Assembly (NCBI GenBank): GCA_944989445.1
Contig: CALYLW010000314.1
Span: 339,124-403,123, forward strand
DNA: 64,000 nt
Source of the DNA: Ampullaceana balthica
Lineage: Eukaryota; Mollusca; Gastropoda; Lymnaeidae
Direction of reading: 5' to 3'
Shown here one piece after another: positions 34,324-47,700 of the stretch. Every line of letters starts with the position of its first letter. The stretch's first letter is position 1. The notes under the pieces were generated by a model that saw only the letters and a program-made list of their open reading frames with translations, had not been told where the DNA came from and searched no databases. The translations under genes were made by a program, and so were the position numbers.

Positions 34324-35382
34324 AATTTCTATTCAAATGGGTCTTCTTAAAATAAATCGTGGTCAGATTAGAAAATTGTATGTATGATTATTTTTTATTC
34401 CTTATTCACTTCAATTTGTACCAAAAAAAATTATGTAAAAATTGTGATCAAACTTGAGAACTTAATTAATACGGAATGATGCCTAATGATATTTAATAAT
34501 ATTTAATGACCTCATGTAAAATGTTCTTTTAAACTATGAAGGTTAAAAAACAACATATATTGGCGATGACTGAACACACAAAAATATTGCATTCTATTTA
34601 GTTGTTCCTTCTGCTAACAGTGGCTCCCTCAAAATCCAACCTTTTCAATCACCATGGTTTGGATGTTTGAGGTTTTCACTTAAAAAGCAGAATCTTCAGA
34701 AACTATGATTGTCAAGACATACACAAGTGCATTCCCTATTTTAATTTTTTAACACTCATAATGGGTGAACAGATTTGATGATGCCAAGATGAGACAAACA
34801 TCTTTTAAAAAATAGGTTTGTTTAAAGAGAAAAAAATGAACATCATTTCACCACAACAGCAAACAGGCTTAACTCTCTATTGACACATTTAATACATTGT
34901 AAAAACACCAAGCGCTCTCACTTGACAAAACTTTTTTTCACACAGAATCCTGTTATTTCAAACTCTTTCCGTGAAAAAATAAATTAATGTCAGATCCAAT
35001 TTCTTTTGCAGGATTATTTACATTGCAAATAGCACTGAACAGACCAGGGGTCGAAAGACATTCAACAAACCACCAGCCTGCAGCACAAGCAGCAATGCAG
35101 TGGTATCAGTCAAAACCAATCCCTACATTGTCAGAGCTGAATATCTATTCCTTTTTTGGTTGCTAGGACAGGAGCATCCCATTTAAGTCAGATTACTCTG
35201 AAAATAAAGTATGTTAATTAAACATCAAACAAAATTAATTTGGAATTAAAATAAGATTTCAAGAAATATAAGCAATAATTTTTTTATAGAAAATAAGTAT
35301 TCTCCTATCATTTGCCTAGGGCAAGGTCTGAATATCAAAATATCTGCTAGGGGTGAGATTAGAAAAAAAAGCTATTATAACT
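34324..35382. other. Upstream region of DGCR8, no feature resolved
   Basis: A possible acceptor (ttttaag) lies ~24 bp before the DGCR8 ATG, so the 5' UTR may be split and the true promoter further upstream. No CpG-rich segment or TATA-like element stands out, and no coding exon was seen. Confidence 0.4.
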
Positions 35383-36131
35383 ATCTATATATATAATTCA
35401 CCAGAACAAGAACAAGTCGTGTGCAAATAAGCATGACGAATGACCCTCGCTGGGGTCGACCACTCACAGTTTATGGTTGGCAAGCGATGGTAGTGAGGCC
35501 CCCCCCCCGGGCAGGTAATAACAATAGCAGTGTGCATATCTCGAGACCAAAATGTGGTCCCACGTTCACTCGCATTGATTTCATTTCTTCATGCCGCTTT
35601 TTGTGTATGTTCTCCCCCCCTCTTTGCACTATCTATGAGCAAGTCCGCTGCATATGTTACGCCGCCAGTCATATCTAGTTACTTATGTTTTGACTAACAT
35701 ATCTGTCAATAACAAGATAACTCAAGATATTTGCTTCAGTAATAACATAGGTTGTAGCTATAGGTCAGGTGACTGGATGATTAGAATTAGGGCTGTAGGT
35801 CCAGAAACCTGAAAAAAAATTGGAAGGGGAAAGGGGCTACAAGTATGGTGACCACACCAATGCCAATAGTAGAACAGGGGTTATATAAGTCTGGCGATCT
35901 GTGGTAACATGACTAATCTACCTTAAAAATTAATTACCCTTTTTTTTCCTGAAACTTTAACTGTCTTTATTAAATAGCATAATTTGCAATCTGTCACATA
36001 TTGTCTGTCCGTGACGCTATGCGAGGTAACTCCAGATAAAAAATGAAAATATAGGAGTAAAAATGTTGAGTTCGAGATTAACAAAATGTGTTTCTAGCCA
36101 TAAAATATTGTGACGTGACGTCATTATTTGA
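35383..36131 (+). mobile_element. Helitron-related non-autonomous repeat (tentative)
   Basis: Begins with a TCTATATATATAA-type end and finishes near a ~60-bp block (36072-36131: CGAGATTAACA...GCCATAAAATATTGTGAC...GACGTCAT). That block is shared, in the same relative orientation, with the minus-strand Helitron remnant near 55.64-55.74 kb. No ORF of note. Confidence 0.4.
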
Positions 36132-36604
36132 GCTTTTATTAATGTGTGAAGGGAAAGAAGTCAAAATAGCCTTGTTTTATTGGATTAATATTATTATCAT
36201 TTTTTTGTATTAAATGTCAGTTTTTGTGTATGTGTCCATGTCAATATTACGTACGTAATTATAAATTTTATTTTCTATATTAATATATAACATTCATTTT
36301 TCGGTTTATTAAATTTACAATTGGTTGTCGTTTGGTTGTCAAGTTTCGATGCGTTTTGAACTACAAAGCCATTATTTATTACAGCAAATGAAATTTGTCA
36401 ACTTATGCTTCAGTTTAGCGTTTGTTTTTCTTTTATACACTTTGAGATTGCATATTTGTATGTTTAAAAAAATAACATATTTAAAAATCGGACTCCTCCC
36501 CACAATAGTTTTTTTTTATTATTGTTATTTACATGTAATATTTTAATGCGTCTTTGACTAATTTGTAATAAAAAAAATCTTTGCTTTTAATATAGAACTA
36601 GAAG

Positions 36605-37150
36605 GGGTGCTGACTTGACAATAATGAAAACGTTTATTAGAATTCCTAAAACGTGTACATTAAATTTTATATTCGATTACCTGTTGATACTTTAATTTTA
36701 ATATTTTCTTTTATCCAGTGATTAACGTATTACTTCAAAGGTTTCATGCAAAAAAAATAGTTCTTTGTTATTCATATTTGTAAATAGTTACAATTTTTTA
36801 TTTACATGTTTTTGATAATGTAAAGGTAATAATGTATGGACCAATGGGCGCATAAACTGACAAGTCATAATAATAATACATCTTGAAAAGATGCTGACTT
36901 AACAATAATAAAAACGTTTATCTGAATTACTAACACGTTTATATTAAATTGTAAATATGATTAACAGTTGATAATTTAATCTTTTCTGTTATCCTGTGAC
37001 AAACTTTGCTTACTACGTTTCATGCAAAATGAATAGTTCTTTGTTATTAACATGTGTAAAAATTACACTTTATTTTTTACATGTTTTGGTAATGTTGTGG
37101 TAATAATGTATGGACAAAGGGGCGAATAAACTGACAAGTCATAATCATCA
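36605..37150. repeat. Tandem duplication (~285 bp x 2)
   Basis: Unit 1 from GTGCTGACTTGACAATAATG (36607) and unit 2 from ATGCTGACTTAACAATAATA (~36891) run through the same order of landmarks: CATGCAAAA-TAGTTCTTTGTTATT, TTTACATGTTTT and GGTAATAATGTATGGAC...AAACTGACAAGTCATAAT. They are diverged, so the duplication is not recent. Confidence 0.85.
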
Positions 37151-38577
37151 ATGAAGCTTAAACTGCTTCAAATCACAGATGTTCTTGATGTGGATCACAT
37201 TATAGTCACATAATTTATTTTTAACGCTCTGAGCTGTATAATTGGTGCACTCATAATTGGTGCGCACTATTCAATGCCCCAAGTTAACGTCTGGCTGACT
37301 CCTCAGCAATATTTAATACTTCGAACTTCAAACTTCTTTGCTGTAGTATCACCTTATGCTGTATGTAATTCACTATGCATTTACTATTATCCTGATTATA
37401 TCATTATTATTCATGCAAAGTTATATAACGCGAAGCCTCAGCTTGGAGGTTTTCTCATAGCACATATATTCGTATATATAATCAAAATATATACTCTGCC
37501 ATGTCCGTTCGTAACGCTAGATTTTAGAAAGCGCACCACTAAAAAAAATAACGAGGAAAAAAATACGGATAAAAAAAAACAACAGAAAAAACGCTATTTT
37601 CAAACGTCCGCATAAAATTATTCAATATGGAAAAGAGATTCAATTTTTCTCTCTTGGTCTCTACATTTTCTGATTATTTACTATGCGGCTTTCAGGAAAA
37701 AGGGACGATTACAAAAACTGAAATATATACATTTTGAAAACTTCCGTCATTACACTAGTATTCTTTGTATTTCAGTAATAGCTATAAAAATTGATTTATT
37801 GTCTTAGAGAAACAAATTTACTGCTTTGATATGATATGATTTAAGAAAGCAAATACATGCCAAATATTGAAATTTACAACTAAAACCTTTAAGAACATCT
37901 TTAAGCCTAGTTTTAAATTGGATAAATCTATGTCTATATTTTAAAAAAAGGAACAAAAAACTTTTAATTTAAATTTAATGACAAATTAAGTGGATATATT
38001 TATGATTTTCTTAGAAAATCTTTAACAAATATTTTTTTCAGCTGAACATATAATGATAATGGCAATGGAATCTCCATTCTCAGAGCAGTCAGGATTTTAA
38101 AAAATCATGCAACCTTGTTTTTAAAAAAACATTGATCTGCCAAATTTTAATGGCCACAGGCTTCATGGGAATTCCAACTCTTAACCCCTCAACCTCTGGG
38201 TTACCAGACATGAAATTGACTGACCAAAGAATGTTTCACTTTCAAGCTTATATTGCGACAATCCGCAATACTAAAAGACGGTAACAACAGCAAACAACAT
38301 AAGTATAAGCCTCAGTAATTTAAGATATTATTAAGAATTAAGAGTTTGTTAAGATATTTTAGCGACTTAGACTTAGTTTTTTTAAAAGTGTCTACTGCTA
38401 ATACTAGTCGTAACACTAGCCAGTAAACTAGTGCTACGACTAGTTGTAACACTAGCAACATCCCATTAAATATAAAATAATATTTTTTATTTATGAATAA
38501 ATGAGGCTCACTGAGTCTGAGCATGATTTGATTAACAATAATTTAGAAAATTAATTTAGAATAGGTTTTATCGAAGT
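37151..38577. other. Intergenic, no gene
   Basis: No exon or transposon was recognised. A short palindromic pair, ACTAGTCGTAACACTAG and CTAGTGCTACGACTAGT, lies near 38404-38445. The ORF at 37274 lacks family resemblance and ends in a Lys/Asn-rich low-complexity tail. Confidence 0.5.
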
Positions 38578-38874
38578 GGTTATCCCCAGAATTCTGCGAA
38601 TAATTTTCAACGTTATCCCCAGAATTCTGCGAATAACGTTGAACGTTATCCCCAGAATTCTGTGCTATTCGGACCCAGGGTCTCTATACTTTAAAATGAT
38701 TATTACCCATCATCTCTTCGTGGCCGTGAGGTAGTGTCTAGGACAGTTGAAGTTGTGGTACTGGGTTCGATTTTCGCAAGTGGAATTTTTTTTTAATTAA
38801 TTTTTTTTTACAGGGTTTGATTTTTAGATGGGGAATCTTTTTTTAAAATTTTTTCTTTTTAATTAAAAAAATAA

Positions 38875-38876
<2 letters not shown>

Positions 38877-38901
<25 letters not shown>
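38877..38901. repeat. (AT)n microsatellite
   Basis: Alternating AT tract inside the foldback-like structure. Confidence 0.9.
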
Positions 38902-38905
<4 letters not shown>

Positions 38906-39372
38906 GATAGGCTATTAGTACTATTACTATTATACCCAAGGGCCTCCAATTCCTTTAGGCCGGTCTTGCAGTAATATATAATATAGGTTTACAGTTCATG
39001 ACATATTTGAGAAAATAGGACAATATATTTATTTATAAAAATAGGCAATATAGTATAGGATAGGGTATTAGCTATTAGTACTATTATTATTAGTAGTACT
39101 AGTAGTGTTAGTGTTAGTAATATCGGCAGTATATGTCAATTGCGCCGCTACCAAGGTCGTGTCGCAGTGGGATGAATGTGAGTCATTTAAATATTATGGA
39201 ATAACAAAAGGTTTAAAATAGAATTATATTTTTTTTGGCGAAGATTGACTATTCCGACCGGGTCATATATATGATGTCATATATAATATATGTATGATAA
39301 ATATATTGGCCTATACTTATACCAGTGAGCTAGATAAACTTAAAATCAATATGAAAAACAATAAGGCTGGTA

Positions 39373-40653
39373 GGTAAATTCGGATTTACGTGGCCAAGAT
39401 GACGGCTAGTCATTTCCGGGCGGCCACCGTTGTTGCTAAGGCACGTGACCCCCGGAAAGTAGTGCAAAGCATTGGAATTTAGGGGGGTTGGGGGGACCGG
39501 GGAATCTCAAATTACTGTGGTTTTTCAAAACGCGCCAAATTTGGGAAACAGCGAAAAATACCCCGGCTGCACGAATTCTTTAATTATTGCCAGGAGGACA
39601 TCTTTACCTCGGTTCTCGACAACCCTGAAAAAGGTTTTTTTGGATCCTCTTTCGATCCCACCAAACACCCATCTACCGTCCACGCGCTTTCCTCTATTAT
39701 ATTTACGTTTTCCGAATTTGGACTCGTCTATTTCAACAATCGTATCCACTCCGCCTATCCTTTCACTCACCATAACACACGCTTCCACACAGACCTCGCG
39801 ACAAAAGCTAGCCCAGTCCGTCACTGTGTTTCTATCCACCTTCAATTCAGTCGAATTATTTTTGAAAGTCAATTTCCTAACCCAATAGTGTGTCAATAAA
39901 AGAATCTGTAAAAAAGATAAACGGCTACCACTAAACCATGACCCACCCCGTATACTACGCTTTATAGCGGCATGGCTTTTGTCGCGACATCTCCAAATGA
40001 AACCATCACCACGCTCACCTGATTCACACAATTTCATGTCCTTCTTACATGCAGGGCACTCGTACCGATCAGAAATCAAACCATACGTGATAAGCCAATC
40101 AAGCATACACCTTTTGCCCTGCTTCGCTAGACAAACCCAAAAACAGGCGGTAAATTCACTTTCCATTGTGAAGAAAAATACCCTCAAGTTAAGAACACTT
40201 TAAGAACACTTAACGCGATGTGAACACCTGGAGCAATTCAAGCGAAAGGAATTTGCGGGATTATTCCCGGGCTATTGTCCCCGGGGTGGAACACTTCTGT
40301 TACATACGTGTCACAGCATATAGTGCCGTATTTAGCGAAGTGATAAAAAAACTAGATTATCCGCCGGATTGCTTCAATTTAGCCCCTGCGCTCGGGCCTG
40401 CGGCCCTCGCCTACTTGTTTAATGCCGGTCTTGCACTAGTCCAATTAGTCGTAACTAATAAGTGACGCGTATGAAGATCAAAGGACAAGATACTTTACAA
40501 AGGGAGGCAATCGAGTGAAATACAAAGGGCAAGGGGAGGTAATCCATGAAAAACAAAATTGTAACTTGTGTATAGCAACGGTAGCGTCGAAATGACGTCA
40601 CTTCGCCCGGAAATGACTCGCCACCATCTTGGCCACGTAAATAGGAACCAGCC
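39373..40653 (-). mobile_element. Merlin-type DNA transposon with 8-bp TSD
   Basis: Inverted ends share ATTTACGTGGCCAAGATG and TCATTTCCGGGCG, and both outer termini start GG. Identical 8-mers GGCTGGTA flank the element at 39365-39372 and 40654-40661, the TSD size expected for Merlin. It is 1,281 bp and carries a truncated transposase on the minus strand. Confidence 0.85.
39525..40187 (-). pseudogene. Truncated Merlin (IS1595/ISXO2-like) transposase
   Basis: The 220-codon ORF has a zinc-ribbon-like N-terminus (CPAC...WRC) followed by the start of the ISXO2/IS1595 DDE fold, with the first catalytic Asp in IVEIDESKFGKRKYNRGKR and then VFGGIERG. It stops after IIKEFVQPG, where family members continue to the second Asp and the third acidic residue. 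The catalytic triad is therefore incomplete and the copy is non-autonomous. The lost part corresponds to a deletion close to the left end of the element. The ORF itself has no internal stop or frameshift, suggesting fairly recent activity of the family. Confidence 0.85.
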
Positions 40654-41001
40654 GGCTGGTACTGTTTTCTTATTCAGGTCAGATATAATTATTATAAATA
40701 ATCAACGTGAATTTACTTGATATACAATTATACATGATAGGCCTATAATGATAAATAATGCTCAAAATTAACTTTGAGAATAGTTCACTGAATTCTCCCA
40801 TCAACGTCGAGAGTCATTTACAGAATTCTGGGGATAACGTTCAACGTTATTCGCAGAATTCTGGGGATAACGTTGAAAATTATTCGCAGAATTCTGGGGA
40901 TAACGCTTTCCTTAATTTTAAGTAGGTTGTAGGCAGTTCAGTATTGGTAAAGGACTTTAGTATAAAGGCAAAAGTGTATGAGTATGTAGTATGTACTCAG
41001 T

Positions 41002-41110
41002 AGGACTAGGCAGTGGCAGTGTCAGTAGACTCAGTAGTCGGTAGTCCAGTCACAGTGTCAGTTGAGTGTCTTGAGTCACGAGTCACAGTGGGCTCAGTCG
41101 GTAGTGTTCA
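41002..41110. repeat. Low-complexity CAGT/GTCAG-rich tract upstream of PPIL2
   Basis: Short words CAGTAG, CAGTGTCAGT and AGTCACAGT recur irregularly over ~110 bp, some 600 bp before the PPIL2 start codon. Not a clean tandem array. Confidence 0.6.
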
Positions 41111-41727
41111 ACTTCAAACTTCAACGAACTGGTTTTAATAATATATTTAACGTAACGCTTACTTTGGTAACACCATTTTAATTAATATTTATTAATATAA
41201 ATTTTAAAAAACGTTTGAATAAAATTGAAATACAAACCAATTAATATGCTAATAAATTGTATATTAAAACTTCATTATGATTAACTCTAGTCACAAAATT
41301 ATCAAGTGGAATACCGGAAGTCAGAGTCTTAATTTATGAAGTAGTCTCTGTAATCGATTCAATTTTCATGATTTGGATTTTTATATTTTCCCTTTCCTTT
41401 CCCCACAATAGCCATGCCATAGTCTAAAAGGAGTTGTTTTATTTTCATTAATACATTTTAGTTGTGACAATTATTAAATTAAGGCTAATATTTTATCAAG
41501 ACTGTCAAACCTTTATAACTGTTTTCGTTTAACTCTTTATATTTAAATAAAATCGATTATATATTATTTTCTTCGATTACTAAACTGTACACTCACAAAA
41601 AAAATAAAATAATAAGTTTAAAGAAAATAAAAAATGAAATAATAAGAAACAAGTAGTTGGTAGTCGATAAATGAAAACTGCTTAGAGCGAAAGAGTCACT
41701 AAAAATCAAGTAAAAGAAAATCAAACA

Positions 41728-44700
41728 ATGGGGAAAAAACAGCATCAAAAAGATAAGTTGTAAGTTGACATTTTAAAAATATTTAATCGTAAAATTAAAA
41801 CTTCAAATTAGGTTATTTGCGGATTATTGAATAATTTATAGAACAAATCTGCGGGCGCTGGTTTAAGAACTACTACACTACTACTACATTAACTACACAA
41901 ACATACTAAATAAATAATTAAACACTGAGAAAGACATGAAAGTAAAAGTTACTTCCATGGCCATGGATTAACTGACAAGAATAACACCATTAAATCATTA
42001 AACCCTGAAACACTAGACTAGAGACTAGAGGATAGAAGAACCAAGAGTAAAGTTAGTAAAGTACAATAGTAATCATACATAATAAAGTCATAAAGCAATT
42101 AATTCTAATTTAGAAATACAACACAAATTTAAGACACAAAGATAACTTAATTCAACCCTCCGATAGACATAAGGATAAAAACACCTTTCTTATTCTGTAT
42201 GCAAGAACAAACACATACAAATTTCCGTTCTTCCCGTCCGGAATTCGGGCGGGGAATGGGTTTCCTGAAGAAACCAGGAAAACCGACACTTTATTTTTTA
42301 TCAAAATTTAAATCTGTAATTAAAATGCAGGACTAAACACAAACCATAGATAAGTGTAGGACGCAATAATCGTCTGTATAGAAGGAGCATCTGTAACAGA
42401 TAGATAAGATAATATGAGAAAAACATTTATGGAATGTTTACATAACATACAGATATATATACAACAGAATATCCATTTTTTAAGTATGAACAATAACAAA
42501 TTCAAAGGCTGCCTAGAGTTCAGTTTTCCAGCATCTCCCTAGTGGCCTTTTTGCACTTGTCAAACAGTTCTTTGGTCAACTGAAGTTAGCTTTGCAATTG
42601 ATTTCACTTTTAGTTATAAGCAATTTTTAGTTAGCAAGAGTTGAAATTCAAAGAGCATCAACGTGATGTTTGCCCTTGTTTCATTGTAATATTATTTGTG
42701 GAAACATTTCTTTGTCTCTGGAATTAAAAGGATTGATTTTGGCAAGAATGGCAAGCTGTTTATTTCCTGCAATAAAAAGGTGGTAAATAAAACTTAAACT
42801 TTCGATCTCTTAACTGAAAGTGAATTGCTGATTCCTAAAAAAAAAGTAAATGGTAACGGATGTAGATTCACTAACTTTAGCTCTAATAATTTAGCAGTTG
42901 TTTTTTCGCGTTAAAATACGTTCATGGCTATTAACTTATATTTTCCTAAAGCGTGATAATGCGCGCCTTGCCTCTAATCCTGAAGCACTGCAAAGCGCGC
43001 CTCGATAGCGCTCTCTTTAGTAATGAAATCACACAAAGTAAAAACTATTCATAGCGTGAGAGAAGATTTAGTCAACTTCTGGAAAAGTCTATGTTTACTT
43101 TCCGCTAGTGCTTTTCCTTGTTTCGAGAAGTTTTGTGGTAGGTCTTACTTTTTTTTTAAAGATGTGATTTTGCGAAACGTTTCGTCCGAAAAAATAGTAC
43201 TTAACTACAGGTAAATATAGTAATAAACTCAAGATAGTCTTTTGTGAGCAATGTTCCCTTTAAGCTGCGCTGCAACGCAGATATTTTAACAACGCCGCGC
43301 AGCAGTTTAGAATACTGCACAGCAAATTTAGTAAAATATCGCACAAAAATGAATGCTGTGCAATTTTACACTTCAGTTTTTTTACTTTTTACACGGACCA
43401 ACAAACCTTAGAGGAAACATTGGTCATGAGGGGATGACACCATGAGCTACCGCCCCGGGTGACACCAACCTTAGTGAAGCCTCTGCCAACGAAGAAAGAT
43501 TTATAGATCCTAGTTCGGCGGTACGCTTAGATAACGGAAGTGCAGGAAAAAACCAAGGATGTAGCATCGTCAAAATACATCAATTCCTATCATATTCGAC
43601 AAATTATTTTAATCATCAATTTTGTCGCTTTCAAATTTTTTTTACCTGAAAAATTTTAAAGCTCGAAAAATCGTAATTTTAAAGGTATTGTCAGAATTTT
43701 GGAATCCTGGGTAAAAAATCTGTATAATTCCAACAAAATCGGAATGGTTGGCAGACCTGATAGAAAAAGTAAATCAGATCAAGAGAGCAAAATCTTACAC
43801 TTACAAAAAGAACTAAATTTAGAATGATGAATTAAATAATAAAATGTGAAACTAATTGGGCCTTTGGGGCTGGGCTGGCCATATCCTAATACAGTGGGGC
43901 CCACTTAACTCAAGCCCTGGTTAACTCGCCAGCTCTATTAAGTCGACATTTTTTTTTGGTACCGCCAAATTCTCTCTTTGTCTTTGCATTTTTTCAGCGG
44001 TTAATTCGATTTTTTAAAGTCGCCGAGCCCTAATATTTCGAGCACAAAAGAGTGCCAAATTTAACACTTAGTGTTGGTTATCTCGATCCCCATGACCAAT
44101 CGTCAGCTTTTGAAAATGTTAGATGCGATTTTTTATAACAAAGTGAAGGCATAAAATTTCTGCCTAGCTGGTGACGTCACAGCCCGCTTGCTCACAGCGC
44201 TGTGTTACTAACTTAAATCACCAGCTTTTGAAAATGTTCTTATGGATAGGGCTGAACCGATCGGTTTGGCTACTTGGCATCGGCCGATTTTTGTATACTT
44301 GGAGATACTTGGCAATCGGCAGCGTAAGTGATGCCGAGTATTACGTAATTGCTCCAATAGCAAAGATGCACGCAGAATCGCATGTCTAAAACATTTCGTT
44401 TCGTATGGAATAACAAAATGTACCGTGTGCAGACTTGTTGTCATTGGCAACCATTCATCCTTCAACCTCATTTTGACTCATTACTATTATTACTGCTTTG
44501 TTCTAATTGTTTCATTCATAAGAAGTGGCCGTGTGCAAAAGCCATTTAACTATTGGTTAGAATTAATTAAAATGTATCAAAGTTGAAGGTTGAAAAGGAG
44601 TTCCTAATTTATTTTTGTACACTTTTATAGAGAAGAGTTCGCTTTGTTATGAGTCATATATAGGTCATGATAAACAAATAACGGCAACGCCTTTGTGTAA

Positions 44701-47700
44701 AAAAACCTCGAAAATCATGTGCATGTACATTCTCATTTATTAACGCTAGTGATGGGACGAAAAATCATAGGGTGCTTACTGTAAACAAGGCTCCCCAGAT
44801 TTTAAAATATATAATATAACAGACTACAGACAGTTTACCCACCCCCACTCTCAATCTCCCACACCATTGTTGTTGGTTAGTCCGATTAGCACTCAAGTTA
44901 AAAAACCGAAGGAATTCCGAGTCCATTGTAAGCTTTGGGGACGGGGGGTGGGTTATGTATTTGTCTAGGAAAGTCACCAGCGGACCCTGCGAGCGCACGA
45001 GGTGTGTCGGGCAGGACTAGATGAATTCCTTATACATGTAGTTATGTACTAGGGAAAAAAACTGCGCTAACGCAATAAAGGGTTATATTTAAACTTAAAC
45101 GGTCCTTAAAAATGAACTGTCTTAACAACCTTAGGAAAGAGTGAAGAAATAGGGTCCCGATATTCCGATACGATTCCGATTAATCGTCCCATCACTAATT
45201 AACGCACATCATGTATATAATTATAAAGAAATTTCAAGCGCATGTTAATATTTTGCCGCCATATTGGTTTTCGTTTAACTTGGTGATCGGTTATCTTGGC
45301 GCCATTTTTCATACCCCGAGGCCGTCGACTTAAGCGGGCCCCACTGTAATAATAATAAATGAAAATGTGAAATAATCGTGGAATCCTCTTTCCATGGCAT
45401 GTAAATGATCAATGAAGTATTTTTTTTTAAAAACCTTAGGCTTTATGAAGAGAATCTTTTACAGATGTACAGAATATAAAACTAAAATGCTCAAAAATCA
45501 ATAATCTTCTGTATAGAGCAGTGATGGCAAACCTATGGCACGCATGCCACAGTTGGCACACAGAGCCTCAATCACCCGGCATGGGACTAAAATATTTTTC
45601 CTTCATCAAACCAGTTAAGCTAAACCCCCATTTCGGGGTTTCATCGGAGTGTTGGCACTTTACTATTAATAAGTGGGTTTTGGTTTGAATTTTGGGCACG
45701 CTGCCCTAAAAAGGTTTGCCACTACTAGTATAGAGTATAGAAGGAGACATAAGATAAGAGGATAAGACTTATTTTTGATTCTGTAGTATTAGTATAACTA
45801 TAATATAGCCCACAATTAAAACTATTCACATTAAAGCATTTGCTATTTCAAAATATTTTCTTTTCTCACACTGTACTCACTTTACAGAAGATCGATATAC
45901 ACTAATCCATTGTGATAGTATATGTTTAGTCTGGTATTTTTATTAGAGTAGAGCCGGGATGGCCAGACCTTCAGTAACTAAGAGCCATTTTAAAATATTA
46001 AATGTTGAGAACCACATTGAAGCACTATGGGTCATTAAACCTGGCTTGGAAATCTTCCATTTATCCTTGTAACATATATTTCATAAATTATATGCAAGCG
46101 GCAATGTAAACCGCATGCCGCGGTTTGCCCACCGTTGGAGTAGAGTTTTAAATGCTGAACTGACAGAGTTTTGGTTTTCCTGATTTTATCAGGCAACTAA
46201 TTCCACATCTGAATTTCAGACCTGAAGAACGAGAGTTGTTTTGTGTTTGTTCTGGCATACGGAATAAGAAAAGTTTTTTTTTATCACTATGTCTATCTAA
46301 GTAAGGGTCAATAAATATGATTAGTCTTTATCAGAAGTGGTTCTGGTCCTGAGGTTTGAGAAACCACATTAGGTGTATTTATCTAAAGCCTAATTTATTT
46401 AAGTTCTTGAATAGGCTTTCATAGCTAAAATAAATAATTCATAAAACTTTATTCATAATGATAATATTTTTATAAGCAAGGCCTTTGGTTTGAGCTCTAT
46501 ATATAATGAATCAAAATATTTTGAATTAAGTAAACATTATATCAAACTAATATATTAAAGGAATTTTGGGTAGTAAAATGTCAAATAAATATTTTATTAA
46601 TTATGCTTGATGTAGGTATCAAACTTTGAACATATTTTTAAAAACGATTTAATCTTAATTCTTAACAAAATTTAATTCACAAAACAGTTTTAAAAATGAA
46701 TTTATATATATATTTTACAGATATTTAACTACAAATGAATGGAAACATGAGTGGGGAGGCTTTAAAGGAACTCAGAACACAGGAGAAAACTCAAAATTTC
46801 GGAGGCTTCCATACCATTGCTGCAGGTATTGAATAATAGTTTTTTTTCTGAATCTTATTATATTTTATTACATTATATTGATTTTACGTGGATTCTTTCT
46901 TAAATTATGACCTAGTTCATAAATATACATATTTTTATCCCGCCCCGCCCCTAAAAGGAAATAATTTATTCTATATGTTATGTACCTAGTTTTTTAGATT
47001 TATTCGTGTAGCTTGTTTGTTTTCATGTTGCAGTTGAATTTAATTTTTTATAAATCTGTGAGTCAAATTTGTCTTACTGCTTTTAATAAGCAGTTATTTT
47101 TTTAAAAATCTTTATCTTACAAATTTTATTTTTTTAAAGCATTTCATTACAGCCATTTGAGAACCCCTTGTGCACCAGTGATGGTGTGATATTTGATTTG
47201 ATGTAAGTAAAGAACGCATTTCAGACATGGGCATGTTAATTCATTTTAGTATCAAACAGGAAATTAAGATAAAATCATTTATTTTCATATTATTTTGTGA
47301 ATTTCTTGTGTTAATGATTTTTTTAAACACTGCATTATCTGAAAAGAGTTTAGAATTTGATGATTAATTAATTTTTCCATATTTATTATTTGTTTGATGA
47401 TCTCAGAGTCTGATTACCTACTACTTATAAATGATTTAGGAAGCATGATATGTACAACTTGATCGAGAGAAAAAAATATTTTTACCATTTCTTCGGAAAT
47501 GCCAAGCTGAGAATTAAAACCCTGTAGTTATTTTCTTTGTATTGCAATACTAATTTGTAACAAATGTTTCCCCAGGAACATAATCCCATTCCTAAAGAAG
47601 TATGGAGTAAATCCATCAAATGGAGAGGTAAGAGATGAACCCACAATACATAAATATGAGTTTCTTTTAGCCTATTATCCAAATATATTAAATAGGAGCA

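Larger units (their letters stand above)
38578..40905. mobile_element. Foldback-like inverted repeat with tandem 33-bp subunits
   Basis: Left arm 38578-38662 and right arm 40820-40905 are near-perfect inverted copies. Each arm has ~2.5 tandem units of 33 bp around the quasi-palindrome TTATCCCCAGAATTCTGCG. Arms built of subrepeats resemble Foldback elements. No clear short TSD was found. A Merlin element lies between the arms. Confidence 0.8.

Noticed and set aside
37274..37615. 113-codon plus-strand ORF
   Set aside because: No family resemblance, low-complexity Lys-rich end, no splice or promoter context.
38312..38524. 70-codon hydrophobic minus ORF
   Set aside because: Arises from an ACTAGT-rich palindromic repeat in AT-rich DNA; no supporting features.
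44240..44390. hAT MITE starting TAGGGCTGAACCGATCGG
   Set aside because: The matching right-hand inverted end and TSD were not found; possibly a fragment only.
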